A program made the translations under genes and the position numbers. The notes below the pieces were generated by a model. It worked only from the letters and a program-made list of their open reading frames with translations. It ran no database searches and was not told where the DNA came from. Source: Fabrea salina (Eukaryota; Ciliophora; Heterotrichea; Heterotrichida; Fabreidae). From it: a DNA stretch of 64,000 bases. Location of the stretch: NCBI GenBank assembly GCA_022984795.1, contig JALIHJ010000024.1:186001-250000 (forward strand), written 5' to 3'. Below, in pieces: positions 53,258 to 61,537 of this stretch; position 1 is the first letter of the stretch; each line of letters begins with the position of its first letter.

Positions 53258-55267
53258 ATGATAATTTTGATAATATTTATACACAAAACATTAGCTTGGG
53301 AATCCGTGAAAGTAAACTCAGAGTTACCTACACCCCGCTCAGGGCACTCAATGACTACTTACCAAGGAGAGCTTTACTTGTTTGGGGGCTGTGAACTAGA
53401 TATTAAGTGCAACAACGATTTGCTAAGGTACAATGCAGGAACTTCTATTTGGGAAACTTTAGAAACCCAAGGAGTCAAGCCTGAAGGCAGGGAAGGACAC
53501 TCAGCAACATTGGTAGGCAACAAACTCTATGTGTTTGGAGGAAGTAGTTTAGGGAAGCTTCTAGGGGATGTGTTTGTTTTGGACTTGGACACCCTGACTT
53601 GGGAAGCCAAAAATTTAGCCGGAGAAGCCGAGCCTAGGGCTTACCACTCAGCATCTATCCACGACGCAGGTATAGTGGTGATGTTTGGAGGTTACACTCA
53701 AGCTGGGCTGACAAACGAAGTTTTACTTATGGACACAGTGAACGCGCACTGGGGGCACCCAACCACCATAGGAAACACACCTTCTCCTAGAAAGCACCAC
53801 TCTTTAAACCGAGTAGGCAACCTTCTGTACGCCTTTGGAGGAGAAACCACCGAAGGAGTCTCTAAAGAACTGTTTAGCCTAGACATGCACAAAAAACGCT
53901 GGGAAAAGATTGAAAGCGAAGGAGGACCGCTGAACAGACACGGACATTCTACGTGTGCTCACGGAGACTTTATTTACTTAAGTGGAGGGTGCAACTCCCA
54001 AACTCACTACTGCTATGACGACTTATACACTTTCGACTACAAACTCAGAACTTGGAAGAAATTAGAAGTTGGGGGCTATAAAGCTAGGGAGTCGCATGCC
54101 ATGGATTTCATTGGAGGGGACCTTTACTTATTTGGAGGCAGGTTTTTCATGGAAAAGCTGTACGGAGACTTTAAAGTTTTTAGTACCAACATAACCTGTC
54201 CAAATAACTGCTCAGATAAAGGAAGGTGCACTGAGTATGGGTGTGAGTGCGACCCAGGGTGGTTTTCTTCTGACTGCTCAATTGAAACAAAGTGCAAAAT
54301 GAACTGCAACAACCACGGATTGTGCGAAGACTACTACTGCAAGTGTTTTCCAGGTTACTACGGGGACTACTGCCAAGGAATAATCGACTGCAAAAACAAC
54401 TGCACAGCAGGAGTTCAGGGAGAGTGCCAAGATTCGGGAAAGTGTTTGTGCTTTGATGGCTACTATGGAGAAGACTGTGCTTTAAAAGAACCCTGGGTAA
54501 TCTGCCAAGAAAATTGCCTAAACGGAGAATGTGAAGAGTCTGGAGTGTGTAACTGCTTCGAAGGCTGGGTGGGAGTGGACTGTGACGTAGAAGCTCCCAT
54601 AGTGTATACTTACAAAACCACTGAACCTACTCAAGAAATTAAGTTTAGCGTTTCAAGTGAAGCTGAGTTTGAAGAGCCAGAGTCCAAAGAAAGCGGAAAT
54701 GAAGGAACTCAAGAAACTCAGGGAACTCAGGAAACTCAAGACTCATATGAAGAAGATAACATAGTTTATGCTGAAGATGTTTCGGTCGAGGATGACTACT
54801 ACAACAGAACAGTGTCTAGTCAAGACAAGTCTTCAGAGTTAGTTTCGTTTGAAAACTCCACACACGTGATAGTGCCTCAGATGTTTGGACTGAGTGACTC
54901 CGAAAACCCTTTGTCCTACTCGGAAAACAACCTTAGAGAAAACTCGCAAGAGTCAGAACCCGAAGACTGGGTAGTTTACTTAGAGGATAAGCAAGAATCC
55001 CGCCTAGATGACATAGAGTCTTGCTCCAACAACTGCAACTTCAATGGAGTGTGCTATGACGGAAAGTGCTACTGTTCAGAAGGTTACACCGGAGAAAACT
55101 GTGAAAGGGACGAAGACTCACTTGAGGACGGAGTGAAGCTGAGTGACTTACTGATTATAGCCTTTGTGTGCTTTTTAGTGGGAGTTTTGATAGGGGGCTA
55201 CCAACTCCGCAAGATCCTGAGAGAAGTGAACCTTAGGGAAGAAAGCAGAGTAAACGAAGAGGATTAA
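53258..55267 (+). CDS. Kelch/EGF single-pass membrane protein (attractin-like)
   Basis: 669 residues. A short signal peptide (MIILIIFIHKTLAW) precedes about six Kelch repeats (about 25-310) with the typical HS/GG pattern (RSGHSMTTYQGELYLFGGCE, REGHSATLVGNKLYVFGGSS). Four EGF-like modules follow (NCSDKGRCTEYGCECDPGWF, NCNNHGLCEDYYCKCFPGYY), then an acidic Glu/Ser-rich linker with TQ repeats, a last EGF unit near 590, one membrane segment (LLIIAFVCFLVGVLIGGY) and a short tail. The mix recalls attractin and MEGF8. A cell-surface adhesion or receptor role is inferred. The stop overlaps that of MEMO1. Confidence 0.88.
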   Translation: MIILIIFIHKTLAWESVKVNSELPTPRSGHSMTTYQGELYLFGGCELDIKCNNDLLRYNAGTSIWETLETQGVKPEGREGHSATLVGNKLYVFGGSSLGKLLGDVFVLDLDTLTWEAKNLAGEAEPRAYHSASIHDAGIVVMFGGYTQAGLTNEVLLMDTVNAHWGHPTTIGNTPSPRKHHSLNRVGNLLYAFGGETTEGVSKELFSLDMHKKRWEKIESEGGPLNRHGHSTCAHGDFIYLSGGCNSQTHYCYDDLYTFDYKLRTWKKLEVGGYKARESHAMDFIGGDLYLFGGRFFMEKLYGDFKVFSTNITCPNNCSDKGRCTEYGCECDPGWFSSDCSIETKCKMNCNNHGLCEDYYCKCFPGYYGDYCQGIIDCKNNCTAGVQGECQDSGKCLCFDGYYGEDCALKEPWVICQENCLNGECEESGVCNCFEGWVGVDCDVEAPIVYTYKTTEPTQEIKFSVSSEAEFEEPESKESGNEGTQETQGTQETQDSYEEDNIVYAEDVSVEDDYYNRTVSSQDKSSELVSFENSTHVIVPQMFGLSDSENPLSYSENNLRENSQESEPEDWVVYLEDKQESRLDDIESCSNNCNFNGVCYDGKCYCSEGYTGENCERDEDSLEDGVKLSDLLIIAFVCFLVGVLIGGYQLRKILREVNLREESRVNEED

Positions 55268-56133
55268 TTAAGATAAGTAACACTTGACGCGTAGGAAACG
55301 GAGGAACCACGCGGGTTAGTGACTTTTTCGCTTTGGGCGTACCTGACGAATTTAGTTGAGGCACTCAAACCTGAAGTCTGGAGAGTGCTCAAAAACAAAG
55401 AAATGGGGTGTCTTCCACAAATAGTGTTTTTGGTTTGGGACAAGTACTGTCTGAAAGAAGCAGGGTCTTGGGTTTCTATAAGGGCCATGCCTTGTCTGTC
55501 CATAGCTTCGATGCTTTGCCAAATCTCTCCTTTAGAAGAGTCGTAGGGGTTATAGCCGAACCTAGGCCCCCAGTGACAGAAGTCAGAAGATACCACAAAC
55601 AAAGTCTGGGGGTCTTGCAAGTAAGGAGCTAGAATAGAACCATACTCTGCTTCTTGACTCTCTTTAAGGTTGCCCACCATGATGGGAACTAACTTAATTT
55701 CTTTTCCTTCAAAAGCTTTTCTTATGTAAGGCAGGTGCATTTCTAAAGAGTGTTCGTCTTCTTCAGCGTCTTTGTCTAGTCGGTAGAACTTGTTTGTTTC
55801 AGAAAGTGCTCTCACTGTTTCTAAGTCAACAGAAATGTCTCCTATAGGAGTTTGGTATTCAGCTGAACAAGGCAAAGCACACCCAGGAATATATACATGG
55901 TGAGATGGCCCTAGCAAAAACACCCTTTTAACGTTTTCAGAAGATACATGTTTGTAAGCCCAAGCTGCTGTAGGTCCTGAGTAAGAGAACCCTGCGTGAG
56001 GGCCTATGATAGCTTTAGCAGGGGGCTGAGTGGACTCAGCTTGGGCAAGCCAGTCCTCTAACTGGGAGTTCAGTTGGGACTTGGAGCCAGAGTACCAACT
56101 GCCAGCGTGACTTGCAGCACGTTTTCCTTCCAT
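55264..56133 (-). CDS. MEMO1: MEMO1 family protein
   Basis: 289 residues, the family's standard length. Conserved stretches include RAASHAGSWY at the start, AIIGPHAGFSYSGPTAAW, FLLGPSHHVY, EHSLEMHLPY and VVSSDFCHWG, containing the histidines and cysteine of the MEMO metal-binding pocket. MEMO has a fold related to extradiol dioxygenases; human MEMO1 affects cell motility and binds iron or copper. The start codon is 4 bp from that of ORC3, and the stop shares TTAA with the Kelch gene. Confidence 0.96.
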   Translation of the reverse strand: MEGKRAASHAGSWYSGSKSQLNSQLEDWLAQAESTQPPAKAIIGPHAGFSYSGPTAAWAYKHVSSENVKRVFLLGPSHHVYIPGCALPCSAEYQTPIGDISVDLETVRALSETNKFYRLDKDAEEDEHSLEMHLPYIRKAFEGKEIKLVPIMVGNLKESQEAEYGSILAPYLQDPQTLFVVSSDFCHWGPRFGYNPYDSSKGEIWQSIEAMDRQGMALIETQDPASFRQYLSQTKNTICGRHPISLFLSTLQTSGLSASTKFVRYAQSEKVTNPRGSSVSYASSVTYLN

Positions 56134-56137
56134 TTAT

Positions 56138-57622
56138 ATGCAGACGGTCCAAGTTTTCCCTGGAACCAGAAAGAAGCCTGCAAGTGCACCGCCAGAAGTC
56201 CAGAGCATGCAAGAAAAGGTCCAGAGTTTACAAGAAGCCCAGATCTTTAGTCTGTTAAAAGAAGTGTGGGGCTTTTTAAAGGACTCAGAAGAGTCTTTGC
56301 AAGTAGCAATTCTTAAGTCGGAGCTGCAAGGCAGGTACTCAGAAGACCTTATTCAGCAAGTCAAGTTGCTGCCTGAGTTGCTAGGCATTGACTTGGAAGT
56401 TTGTGTTCTTCCCAAAAGCCTCAAAAATGCCAAGAAAAAGCGCGTTTTTGAAAAACTAAACTTTGCAAAGTCCAGAAAGTTGGTGTTTATAGAAGGCTTT
56501 GAAGAGTGGGGAAGAGAAATGACCAACGAAGTCTTTGAAGTGCTTAAAGACACTGAAGGAGTGGGAGTTCTCGTGGATATATCAGGGGACCCTAGGAACT
56601 TTAACGTGAAACTAGACCTAGACTTGGTCCAGTGCTTAACTATCAAAGAGTTCCTTATTCCTCCTTTCAAAAACTTAGCTGTTAAAGCCCTTAAGCACTT
56701 CACCAAGAACCTAGACTATGTGTTGTCATGTGACTTGTTCCAAACACTTCTGGACTCGCCTACGAGTGCCCACTTCCTAAAGAAGTTCAAAGCTGCTTTT
56801 TGTTTGCACAACCAAACCTTCAAGCACGCTAGTTTAACAGAAAAAACTCGCAGTTTAAAAAAACTCAAAACTGCCAAAACTAACTGGCTCAACTCCTACA
56901 GAAAGTTCAAACTACTCATAAAAACCCATCCCAGACAGTACGAAGCCACAAATGTCTTCAAAGACGCTTACTTAACTGAAGTGTTCCAAGAAAGCAACAC
57001 TTGTATAGAGTTTTTAGGGAGTTTGCGGACTCTCACTCAAGAAGAGTGGAAAGTTTACCTTGAAAACTTAACTTCAGCAGGTGTTTTAAAAGAAAACCAA
57101 GCAAAAGAAGCTATTTCCAACATGGAAAAACTCCCCTTAGTTTCAAACAGACTCCAACTAGAACAAGGACTTATGAGCAAAACGCGCAAGTGGACAGAAA
57201 ACTACATACTGCCACTGATTCGCAAAGAAGTAGTTAACAACATCAGTTCACTTCCACACACAACTCAGAAGTTAACTAATTCAGAGTTCTTAGTTGTTGA
57301 GCCTTGCAGCTTTGAAAGCCCTGACTTGATGAAAGAAACCCTGGACAGACTCCACAAACCTTACTTCGGAACTGAGATTCACGACACTGTGCTTGTGTTC
57401 AAGACCATTTGTGACCAGCCTAGAGAAATAGAACTCAACTATGTTTTTGACTGCTTTTGCCAGTACGCCGTCAAATCAGATTTGAATTCTCTGCAAAGCA
57501 GGTTTTTAAGGGCGTGTGAAGAACTCAGAAGACTAGGACTCGTAGTACAGTCCAAGAAAAGGAAGTCCAAACACTTTTACGCTACCAAGAACTTCTTTGC
57601 AATATCTACTTTGTATAATTAA
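56138..57622 (+). CDS. ORC3: Origin recognition complex subunit 3-like
   Basis: 494 residues. The strongest match to ORC3 is at the C-terminus, a winged-helix region ending SLQSRFLRACEELRRLGLVV then QSKKRKSKHF, like the family's FIRAVSELQFLGFIKPTKRK. The N-terminal third is an ATPase-like fold without a Walker A motif, as expected for ORC3, with KLVFIEGFEEWG as a Walker B-like strand. It would bind origins as part of ORC and load MCM helicase. It is shorter than animal ORC3 (about 700). The start lies 4 bp from that of MEMO1. Confidence 0.72.
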   Translation: MQTVQVFPGTRKKPASAPPEVQSMQEKVQSLQEAQIFSLLKEVWGFLKDSEESLQVAILKSELQGRYSEDLIQQVKLLPELLGIDLEVCVLPKSLKNAKKKRVFEKLNFAKSRKLVFIEGFEEWGREMTNEVFEVLKDTEGVGVLVDISGDPRNFNVKLDLDLVQCLTIKEFLIPPFKNLAVKALKHFTKNLDYVLSCDLFQTLLDSPTSAHFLKKFKAAFCLHNQTFKHASLTEKTRSLKKLKTAKTNWLNSYRKFKLLIKTHPRQYEATNVFKDAYLTEVFQESNTCIEFLGSLRTLTQEEWKVYLENLTSAGVLKENQAKEAISNMEKLPLVSNRLQLEQGLMSKTRKWTENYILPLIRKEVVNNISSLPHTTQKLTNSEFLVVEPCSFESPDLMKETLDRLHKPYFGTEIHDTVLVFKTICDQPREIELNYVFDCFCQYAVKSDLNSLQSRFLRACEELRRLGLVVQSKKRKSKHFYATKNFFAISTLYN

Positions 57623-58500
57623 GAGAGTTGTAAAAAGAGCCTTGAGTAGATAGCGCCCACCAGTGGAAACATTGCAGGCAAAAACAAAGGCGCATACACC
57701 CCTATTTTAAAGTCCCACTGGAAGTACTCTTCTCTGTACATACTGGGACTATAGTTGAGTCTTTTCAAAGTAATCAGCATGTGCATGTACTCCTCTGGAG
57801 TGTACTGTTTAGGCTTGCTTAAGTACTGGATAGCTTGGTAGTCTTCTGAGTTGACGACTGGGTTGTTTTCTTCAAGCAACTTGTTGAAAGTGTCTATTTG
57901 GGAGTTTATTTCAGAAACTAAGTAGTTTTTGACAGTGGAGTTTTTTTCTTGGATTTCAGAACTAGTAAGTCCGTTGAGCAGTTTCTCTTGTGTTTGGGGG
58001 AACCCTAAAGCTGCTCTCAATGAGTTGATGTATATTGGAGTGAGTTGGCTTATCTGGCTTTCAGTCAAGTAGTAAACGTCTTCTGGGTGTGTGCATTCTT
58101 TTTTGGACACAAACACAGTCACTGAAGTCAAGTTCCTAGAAGACTCGATGTTAAGAGGTTCTGTGTACAAAGAGTATTTGTCTGGTTGTTCGTTGCAATT
58201 GCTGCAACAAAGGTTCCCAATGGAGTGCTGGATTCTGAGTTCAAGCATCAAAAAGTGAGAAAACTGATTTGTAACAGTTTCGAGTTCTTCGAGGGTACTT
58301 AGAGGAACTTCCAAAGGTCTTTGGAACACAAGGTTCAAGTAAACAACTCTGGGTTCCAGGTTGTGTTTGGTCTGGGCAGTTAAACTAAGTTTAGGAATAA
58401 AGGAAACGTAGGTAGACCCAGTCCAGGTTTCCCAAAGCCAAATACTGCCTACCAAAGCTATGACTGCCAAGTTGTAAAAGATTCCTTTTCTTTGCCCCAT
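57619..58500 (-). CDS. GPI transamidase subunit PIG-S-like
   Basis: 293 residues. I start at the ATG at 58500 (MGQRKGIFYNLAVIALVGSI), which begins with a membrane segment; upstream ATGs would overlap the divergent gene. A luminal domain with several Cys follows (CCSNCNEQPDKY), ending in a second membrane segment, FKIGVYAPLFLPAMFPLVG. That end is close to the PIG-S end (FAIYIPLFLP...), and two termini anchored in the ER membrane is the PIG-S layout. It is about half the length of animal PIG-S. It joins GPI anchors to proteins as part of the transamidase complex. Confidence 0.72.
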   Translation of the reverse strand: MGQRKGIFYNLAVIALVGSIWLWETWTGSTYVSFIPKLSLTAQTKHNLEPRVVYLNLVFQRPLEVPLSTLEELETVTNQFSHFLMLELRIQHSIGNLCCSNCNEQPDKYSLYTEPLNIESSRNLTSVTVFVSKKECTHPEDVYYLTESQISQLTPIYINSLRAALGFPQTQEKLLNGLTSSEIQEKNSTVKNYLVSEINSQIDTFNKLLEENNPVVNSEDYQAIQYLSKPKQYTPEEYMHMLITLKRLNYSPSMYREEYFQWDFKIGVYAPLFLPAMFPLVGAIYSRLFLQLS

Positions 58501-58509
58501 GAATGAAAA

Positions 58510-59556
58510 ATGGGCAACACTTGCTGCAACAAAAGAATCAACAAAATTCCAGAAGAGACTGACTCCCAGTTCGAAAGCCTTAAAGTCGAAAGCAAACCTT
58601 TTGAGTTTGAACAAAAAAGCGACTCAAACTCACACGAGTCCTTTTTTAAACAAGACTTCCAGTACATAAAGCCCCCCACTGAAACTTTTGTTCAAGTTAA
58701 GGAACCTAATAAGGAATCTAAAAAGGAAACTAAAATTGCTTATTCGAAAACAACTGTGTCTGAATTTTCCAACGCTTTGAAGCCTAACGAACTCTACTCC
58801 TCTTCTGAAGAAGACATACTTAACTACGACTTAGAATCAGTTAGGCACTTAACAAACGACCAAAAAAAACAGATCACTTCCCTTCTAGATACTCACTCGC
58901 ACCTTGTTGAAGACTCCTTGCCAGAGGAACTCGAAGGCCACTTGTGCGTTACTTATCTAGTTCCTGACAAGTCCGAAGAAAAAGTTCTCCTGGTCACTTC
59001 TAAGGCACTGTATGTTGTAGACCCAGACAACCTAAGCAAAGTTTCAGTCCGGGTCAGTGTCAACGAACTAGAAATGCTTCTAGTTTCTGAAAACAGAAAA
59101 ACAACTATGATAGCAGGTGACTGGCGTGTGTGCTTAGCCTGCAGACAAATGCAGGACTTACTCAGAGCTGTTCAGCAAGTCCACTGGGAACTTACTGGAA
59201 TGTACTTGCCTTGGCACACTAAAGGTAACCGGACTGACTTGTTAGAGAAACTTAGCAAACAAGAACTAGAAGTACCCGTTATGAAGGAAAAAATCCTGGA
59301 CTTAATTGTTAGAAAAGGAAAAGTAGGCGAAAAGCTTCTGTACGAAAACGACTCACTAGTTGTTACTGACTTGGCAGTGTACAACTCAGACTCCGGTGAA
59401 AGGGTGCCCTTGTCCAGAATAGAGCACTTAGAGTATCTGGAAGGAGTCTGCTACTTAAGAACTAAAGCCGGGGAGTACTCTTGGAAAACTGACACGGAGG
59501 GAGTCGAGGCTATTTCAAAAGCTGCCTCAAACAGAAACAACTCAGTGACTTATTAA
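58510..59556 (+). CDS. N-acylated protein with PH/TH1-like domains
   Basis: 348 residues, no firm family. It starts MGNTCCNKRIN, a very good myristoylation plus double-palmitoylation signal. After a disordered, charged 100 residues come two beta-rich segments that look like PH or myosin-I TH1 domains: about 150-220 (KVLLVTSKALYVVDPDNLSK) and 275-340 (DSLVVTDLAVYNSDSGERVP). TH1 domains bind acidic lipids. I infer a peripheral membrane protein. The start is 9 bp from the PIG-S-like ATG, so they share a promoter. Confidence 0.65.
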   Translation: MGNTCCNKRINKIPEETDSQFESLKVESKPFEFEQKSDSNSHESFFKQDFQYIKPPTETFVQVKEPNKESKKETKIAYSKTTVSEFSNALKPNELYSSSEEDILNYDLESVRHLTNDQKKQITSLLDTHSHLVEDSLPEELEGHLCVTYLVPDKSEEKVLLVTSKALYVVDPDNLSKVSVRVSVNELEMLLVSENRKTTMIAGDWRVCLACRQMQDLLRAVQQVHWELTGMYLPWHTKGNRTDLLEKLSKQELEVPVMKEKILDLIVRKGKVGEKLLYENDSLVVTDLAVYNSDSGERVPLSRIEHLEYLEGVCYLRTKAGEYSWKTDTEGVEAISKAASNRNNSVTY

Positions 59557-59568
59557 TTTAATTCTAGA

Positions 59569-60255
59569 ATGGTGATACTGCTTCTATTTGCCTTGGCAAA
59601 AGCAGACTGGTGGGAGGGTCTGGAAAGCACTTCTCTGACTGAAAACAACTACCAAGAAGTCATAGGGCTACACTCTGCTGTTGTTTTGGAGTTCTACTCT
59701 CCTTACTGTGAATTCTGCAAAAGCTTAAAAGACGACTATGAAAAGGTTTGGAAGCACTTTAGCAACCACCCTGAAATCACAGTTGCCAGAACCAATGCTA
59801 TTGAAAACCAAAAACTGGCCCAACTTTACAGAGTAGAGTCCTTTCCAACTATTTTGTTCATTCCTCCTCACACCTGGGAAGCTTTTTCGGAGTTTGAAGG
59901 ACACAGAACTTTTGAAAACATTGTTAAGTGGGTTAACCTCAGTTATAAATTAGCCAATGAAGATGTGCAGTACCAAGTCACTGTAAAGGACGCCTCTGCT
60001 GAAGACAATGTTAAATGGAGAGCTGAGTTTGAGTTCTTGAACAACCAAATTGAAGAGTTCAAAACTCAAGTTCTTAGCCAACTTGAGTCTTTGCAGATCC
60101 AAGTAACTTCAGCGGAAAAGCAAGTTAAGGAACTCCAGAACCCCCACAACTTCACTTTATACTTAGTTGTACTTTTAGGCTCAGCAGTTTGTTACTTAAT
60201 GTGGAAGCAGTCCAAAGACACCAAAGTCTTAGCTTCTAGGGACTTAAGACTTTAA
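59569..60255 (+). CDS. Membrane-anchored thioredoxin-fold protein (PDI-like)
   Basis: 228 residues. A signal peptide (MVILLLFALAKADW) is followed by one thioredoxin domain (about 20-130) with active site SPYCEFCKS, then cis-Pro in SFPTILFIP. A coiled-coil segment (about 150-200) and one C-terminal membrane segment (FTLYLVVLLGSAVCYLMW) follow, with a short basic tail. The CxxC with this layout fits TMX-type PDI relatives in the ER. It would form or break disulfides in secreted proteins, such as the Cys-rich ones nearby. Its stop overlaps that of the facing PSI-like gene. Confidence 0.88.
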   Translation: MVILLLFALAKADWWEGLESTSLTENNYQEVIGLHSAVVLEFYSPYCEFCKSLKDDYEKVWKHFSNHPEITVARTNAIENQKLAQLYRVESFPTILFIPPHTWEAFSEFEGHRTFENIVKWVNLSYKLANEDVQYQVTVKDASAEDNVKWRAEFEFLNNQIEEFKTQVLSQLESLQIQVTSAEKQVKELQNPHNFTLYLVVLLGSAVCYLMWKQSKDTKVLASRDLRL

Positions 60256-61241
60256 TTACTAAGAAACGACACAAAGCTAGAAGACTTCTCTAAATTGCTA
60301 ACTACAGTTTCAGACTCGTCCAACACTTCTTCACTGATTTCTGCGGAAGTCTCTTCTGTGTAGGCATTCCAAGTTTCTATTTGGAACTCTGCTTCTTCTC
60401 TGTTTTCCTCTGAAGCCTGGGCATCAACCACTGGTTCTATTTCTTGGTAGTTGTCGGAGTAAATCTGGTTAGTTATTTCTTGGCTTACAGCAGACTGCTC
60501 CAGAATGGACTCTCTAGCGATTTCCAACACTTCGATTTCGAAAAGCAACTCTTCACGTTCTTCTTCAAGTTCTGTGTACTCTGCTTGGAGTTGAGAGGCC
60601 TCTTTCGACCCTGTTGCAATTGGGGCAGACTGGCCTTGGGGTTTGTTTTTAGGACACTCAGAGTTGCCTTCCAGGTGATAGTAGAACTCCTGGCTGCAAG
60701 AGTTAGAAATGCTTGCTGTTCCTTCTAAGCAGTAGTTGCCTTCTTGACACCACCCACAAAGAGGGTCCATTATGCACAAGTCGCAGGAGTTGTACTGCTC
60801 ACAACCTTCAGAGGAGCAAGTCTCTGAGTTAAATATAGTGCACTCTCCTTCGTAAGGTCCTTTTTGGTTTCCTAAAACACACTCCTTTTCAACAGGGCAC
60901 CAAACACAGTGCTCATTAGGAACACACTCGAAGCAAGAGGACTTGGCTTTGCAATTTTCAAGTGCTTGCAAATACTCCCGATACACTTCTTGAATTTCTT
61001 CATCTAAACTTTCTACTTCCTCTTCGCGCTTTTCGATTTCGTGCTGTATTAAGATGTCTCCTGACTCTCCACTTAGTTCTTTAGCTTCTTGAAGTTCTTC
61101 ATTAAGGTCTATAAGCACGTCCTGAGTTTCTTCAGAAAGGTTTTTAAACGAAGCATTTTCTGCATCCACTCCTTCAGCAGTAGCACCTTCGGGAGTGCTT
61201 TGGGCACAAGCACCTACTAGCAGAAGCATTAAAGCCTTCAT
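60252..61241 (-). CDS. Secreted Cys-rich (PSI-like) protein with acidic coiled-coil ends
   Basis: 329 residues. A signal peptide (MKALMLLLVGACAQ) precedes an acidic coiled coil (about 30-95), two PSI/plexin-type Cys modules (about 98-195: CFECVPNEHCVWCPVEKECV, CDLCIMDPLCGWCQEGNYC) and a second acidic helical region. PSI modules occur in surface receptors such as plexins and integrins. There is no membrane segment, so it may be secreted or stored in cortical granules. It faces the thioredoxin-fold gene with overlapping stops. Confidence 0.75.
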   Translation of the reverse strand: MKALMLLLVGACAQSTPEGATAEGVDAENASFKNLSEETQDVLIDLNEELQEAKELSGESGDILIQHEIEKREEEVESLDEEIQEVYREYLQALENCKAKSSCFECVPNEHCVWCPVEKECVLGNQKGPYEGECTIFNSETCSSEGCEQYNSCDLCIMDPLCGWCQEGNYCLEGTASISNSCSQEFYYHLEGNSECPKNKPQGQSAPIATGSKEASQLQAEYTELEEEREELLFEIEVLEIARESILEQSAVSQEITNQIYSDNYQEIEPVVDAQASEENREEAEFQIETWNAYTEETSAEISEEVLDESETVVSNLEKSSSFVSFLSN

Positions 61242-61299
61242 TACTTACCGTTTTATCTAGACATGGAAGCCCGAGTCCTTTGCTAGATAGTTTATAAAA

Positions 61300-61518
61300 A
61301 TGAGAAACCTAGTGCTTGCAGGAGTCTTTTATACAGCCTACGCAGTGAACGAAGTCAACAGCCAAGACCAAATCCCACTGAACCCCTCGGCACTTTCTGG
61401 AATACTTGTAGTGCTGATGCTTTTGGTGTTTTTGTTCGGAGGCATAGCAGCTATGGCTGGTATCCAGGGTCCTTCCTCTTACTCAAATGTTCCACTTCTT
61501 ATCGGAAAGGAAAAGTAA
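61300..61518 (+). CDS. Small single-pass membrane protein
   Basis: 72 residues. A likely signal peptide (MRNLVLAGVFYTAYA) is followed by a short luminal part and one strong membrane segment (ALSGILVVLMLLVFLFGGIA), then a short tail ending KEK (GKEK), which may act as a di-lysine-type ER retrieval signal (KxK pattern, not a perfect KKxx). Not recognised as a family. The gene is 58 bp from the divergent PSI-like gene. Confidence 0.7.
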   Translation: MRNLVLAGVFYTAYAVNEVNSQDQIPLNPSALSGILVVLMLLVFLFGGIAAMAGIQGPSSYSNVPLLIGKEK

Positions 61519-61537
61519 GCATAACTTATTACCTAAC

